Notes under the pieces: generated by a model
Seen by the model: the letters and a program-made list of their open reading frames with translations, nothing else
Told to the model about the DNA's origin: nothing
Databases searched by the model: none
Assembly (NCBI GenBank): GCA_024516155.1
Contig: JAJJXM010000106.1
Location: 40,805-104,804 of the forward strand
Origin: Pyronema omphalodes
Taxonomy: Eukaryota > Ascomycota > Pezizomycetes > Pezizales > Pyronemataceae
Direction: 5' to 3'
DNA length: 64,000 nucleotides
In this document: piece by piece, positions 61,200 to 64,000 of the stretch
Numbering within the stretch: the first letter of the stretch is position 1
How the letters are laid out: the number at the start of each line of letters is the position of its first letter
Translations under genes and position numbers: made by a program

Positions 61200-62632
61200 C
61201 GTCCTTTCGGCGAGGAAGGTTTTGCACCATGTTCGGATTTGTCGGGGGCAGCCTAGCTCGTGTAGTGTCTGCTGAAGGCGGTCGGCGGAGACATTATCGA
61301 AAGCTCCGCGTACGTCTAGGAAAAGTGCTGTGGTGGTAAGTTTCTGGTGCTTACCCATTTCGATGTCGTGGACGAGTGCCATTGCGGCGTCGATGGCGGA
61401 TCGCTGCGGGCGGCCTCCTATTTGGTCTGGGTGTAGCAGTTCCCGGGTCTCCGCGAGTTGTCCGAGCCGAGTCGCCATCAATTCCTCTAACGTTTTTCCA
61501 AGGCAGTTCAACAGGGCGATTGGGCGGTACGCTTTTGGATTTGCGTAGTCGGGTTTGTTAGGTTTTGGTATAATTACCGTCGTGGCCTGTCTCCACCCGC
61601 GGGGATGGTATCCTACAGTGCCCAGCGTCGAGTATAGATTGGTCAGGTATGTGGGGACGGCGAGGTATACTTGGCGGAGACAGCCAAAGGTTATCCCGTC
61701 GGGTCCTGGGGCTTTCGAGGGGGAAGAGGTAAAGATGGCTTGTTTGACTTCCAACGGCGAGAAGGTCTGCCACGCTATCTCTCTGCGACAGGGGAGGGTG
61801 GATGGGGGGGGGTGGGGGAGGTGGTGGGTGGAATAACATCTGAAATGCCTCTACTTTCCTGTCGAATGAACTGCAGAGTTCCTCCCTACCGTTGATTGTG
61901 GCGCGGATATTCGGAGTGAGTTGGGCACGGCGCGGGTTTGTGTATTTGAAGGCCTTCCATACGTCTGGTCCTTCTGCCTGTGCTAAATATTCTTTCCACA
62001 TCGCATCTTTGGCATGTCTTATCTGTCGGTGATACATGTTTCGTAGGCGGCGGTAGATGGTGTGGTTAGTGTCTGAGCCTGTCGATTTCCACCTTCTTTT
62101 CGCGCGGGTCATATCCTTTCTGGCGGTGGTGACTTCCACTGTCCACCAACGTTTTGATCGGGGGGTGACTTGTAGTACGGGGGTGGAGGCGCGGGCTGCG
62201 TCGAGGATATGTTCTCTCGCGTGACGTGCCCAGGCGTCGAGGTTCTCGGGTGTGGGGTTGGAGGCGTACTGACTCCACTGTGTTGTCGTTGCGGAGATGG
62301 ATGCTTGGAGGGTCGTGGAGAACAAGGCCCAGTCTGTTTTCCGCCAGTTGAGACGTTCCGGTGGGGGGGTAGGTTCTATGTCTGGGTGCATAGTTGGGAT
62401 GTCGAAGCGAATCACTTCGTGGTCCGACCCGGTGGCTAGTTCATCGTCTATGGCCCAGGTCCCTACCTCTTCCATCATGGCTGGCGAGGCCAGGGTCAAG
62501 TCTATAACGGAGGATCTAGTCCCCCGTTGGTAGTAGTGTGTCGGGGTGTCTGGGACGGAAACCAGTCTCCAGTTTTCCTGTTCTATTAGGTGTACCAGTT
62601 CGCTGGCACGTTTGGGTGTGCATGTTGTGGAG
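61200..62632 (-). pseudogene. LINE-B ORF2 (B2): endonuclease C-half and RT N-half
   Basis: The endonuclease part has DLTLASPAMMEEVG and GSDHEVIRFDIPTMH. The hinge carries G-runs (about 61804-61812) where the frame changes. The RT begins KAPGPDGITFGCLRQVYLAV, then KPNKPDYANPKAYRPIALLN and DVRGAFDNVSADRLQ, reaching ERTTALSF at the HL7 site. The sequence agrees with B1 and shows that B1 lost one base near 2883. Confidence 0.87.
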
Positions 62633-63418
62633 TTTATTTATTTATTTATTTATTTATTAACTCATACACGCATCCAACCGTAAGGTTATGGCGGAATCTA
62701 CAGTAAATACAAAATTAAGAAACCCGGGTGTCAGGCCAGGCTCTCACTGGGTATGCCCCAGAGCTTGTCGTTAGGGTGTGGGGTTGTAGACCCCCAAGTC
62801 TCGTTGTGCTTTTGTTCGTCAAGCGTCGTCTGTTCCAGGAGCCCTGTACGCTCGGAGGCCACCTCGCCGGGTCGTTCCCCCATTTCCTCCACCCTTCCCC
62901 TCCCTTTTTTAACCGTTTTTCCACCTTTATTTCCTCCACAAAGCAAAAACAAACAAGCAAAAGAAAAGAAAAGAAGATATAACTCCTCCGGGTCAACGCC
63001 CCCCCCACCGCACCTCTCTCCCCTGTGCCACCACCTTGCTCTACGTCCCTCCCCTCGCCCTTCACCACGCTCCTCCCTCTCGGCTCGCCAGCCTTCCATC
63101 GTCCCACTCCGTCCACTTCCCTCCGCGTCACCATCTCGCACTCGCCTCATTCGTGCTCCTCCCGTCCGTCTCTACCGCGTCTCTCCTCTCCCTCGACTCC
63201 TCGCTTCACTTTCATCCCCGTTTCAAAAAGAAAAAACACAATACTCCATTCTCCACAACACCCACCTCTCCGCTCTCCCAGTCTTCCGTCTCCACTCTCC
63301 CCTCGTCATCGTCCGCTTCCTCCATGTCCCCTCTCCCTCGTCTCTCTCTCCGCTCTCGCCTCCCGCTTCTCCCTCCCTCCGTCCTCCTCCGACTTCTGTT
63401 TTTTATTATTATTTTTTT

Positions 63419-63460
<42 letters not shown>

Positions 63461-63467
63461 CTTTCTT
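62633..63467 (-). other. LINE-A' 3' module with internal poly(A)
   Basis: The same architecture as in A2: ORF2 stop, poly(A) tract, about 760 bp of purine-rich sequence (sense strand), hairpin and (AAAT)n tail. The inner 400 bp differ from A2, while the last 300 bp are close to A2, HL1 and HL7. Nothing in it appears to be coding. Confidence 0.75.
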
Positions 63468-64000
63468 TTAATTATTAGAGGTAACCGCGTGCTCGTCCGT
63501 CAGGTCCAGCAGCGTCCCCCAGTCTGTTGTCAGCATAGCAGATGTGTCCTCCTCAGCGGGGAGTTTACTTAACCTTGCGTGAGCCCACTCCGCAGTCGCT
63601 ATCTTGGTCTCTGAGATCATAGCGGACAGTGCTTTGGTTCCGGCGGTGGTGTGTAAGATTGTCGGTAGTGTGAGGTGTCGTCGTCGTGGGATTTTCAGTG
63701 TGCGTCGCAGTTCGGTCCGTTGGGAAGTGAAGTGGGGGGCACGAGAGAATGAGATGTTTGGGGGATTGCGGAGGGTGAAGGGGGCAGGAGCACGAGCGGG
63801 AGGGGTATTGGGCGGTGGGGGGATGAGCAAGGCAGTCCAAGAAATAACCGTGTCCGGTTCGCAATCCCAAGATCGCGGTTGACAGTTTGCGTGGTAGGGC
63901 CGTGTAGGCATGGTCGAGGCGTCGACGGTGTGGGGGCGTCGTATGTTTTAAGTTTCGGCGCGGAGGAGTACCAGGTCGTCCAGTCTTGGAGTACTGATCG
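63468..64000 (-). pseudogene. LINE-A' ORF2 (A7), C-terminal part
   Basis: The C-terminus after the RNase H: GLRTGHGYFLDCLAHPPTAQ, the zinc-like CSCPLHPPQSPKHLILSCP, then RTLKIPRRRHLTLPTILHTT and SNN at the stop. A frame change near 63740-63870 separates two open stretches. Residues differ from A2 at many places (VTSNN versus ETHEN), so this is a separate subfamily. Confidence 0.82.

Larger units (their letters stand above)
57396..62632 (-). mobile_element. LINE-B copy B2, interrupted by HL7
   Basis: This contains the second half of the endonuclease, the RT and the RNase H. Its 5' side is cut by LINE-A A7 at 62632 and its 3' side by the palindrome border at 57396. HL7 is inserted in the RT with a clean 15-bp duplication. 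Confidence 0.88.
62633..64000 (-). mobile_element. LINE-A' copy A7, 3' end, cut by window edge
   Basis: A LINE related to LINE-A but clearly diverged. The (TTTA)n tail (62633-62658) is inserted in the LINE-B endonuclease. Hairpin AACC-TTAC-GGTT at 62676-62687. The 3' module spans to about 63421 and has a very pyrimidine-rich plus strand. An internal poly(A) of about 40 (63422-63461) precedes the ORF2 stop at 63468. The remainder lies right of the window. Confidence 0.85.

Noticed and set aside
1..64000. Host protein-coding genes, tRNA, rRNA or CRISPR arrays
   Set aside because: I searched by eye and every supported coding stretch belongs to a transposable element. I saw no tRNA cloverleaf or rRNA core sequence, but small RNA genes could be missed without a covariance search.

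Overview
The window looks like a transposon-nest block from a filamentous fungus, probably Dikarya. I found no host gene, tRNA, rRNA, CRISPR array or bacterial-type gene. The fungal call rests on three things: LINEs with ORF1 zinc knuckles and an ORF2 of endonuclease, reverse transcriptase and RNase H (the Tad1/I-like plan common in fungi); short introns with GTATGT or GTGAGT donors and CTAAC-type branch sites; and the mix of Copia, Gypsy and hAT elements. I cannot name the species. Element names below (LINE-A, LINE-B, LINE-E, HL) are mine.

Layout, left half. An old Ty3/Gypsy element on the minus strand (about 33487 down to 12158) is the host for most insertions. A LINE-B copy (1881-12157) lies in its RNase H. 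That LINE-B is split by an intact Copia (Copia-1, 5411-10854, TSD gcttt) and by a LINE-A copy (1-1880). A full-length LINE-A (12283-19345, TSD cccgtttcagtt) lies in the Gypsy RT. A hAT DNA transposon (20463-25316, 8-bp TSD tcctcctc) lies in the Gypsy linker and itself carries a 1.4-kb solo LTR (21649-23057, TSD atagc). A second Copia (Copia-2, 27825-33270, TSD gggtt) lies in the Gypsy leader or LTR.

Layout, right half. From about 33.8 kb on there are relics of a further LINE family (LINE-E), several broken LINE-A and LINE-B copies, and seven copies of a roughly 2-kb non-autonomous element (HL, half-LINE). HL encodes only an ORF1-like coiled-coil protein and ends in the same 3' module and short-repeat tail as LINE-A. 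Two HL copies have clear target-site duplications (15 bp and 14 bp). A very recent inverted duplication gives two nearly identical arms of about 5.4 kb (about 44102-49520 and 51970-57395) around a spacer of about 2.45 kb.

How the parts work together. LINE-A is the likely enzyme source for HL: LINE-A, LINE-B and HL share a 5' terminal motif, and LINE-A and HL share a 3' hairpin (AACC-loop-GGTT) close to the tail. The Copia family is organised as gag, an in-frame UGA, protease-integrase, a 394-bp intron, then RT-RNase H. The intron has canonical splice signals, is the same length in both copies, and its removal joins integrase to RT in frame. LTR pairs look identical within each Copia copy, so these are the youngest clear insertions together with the palindrome.
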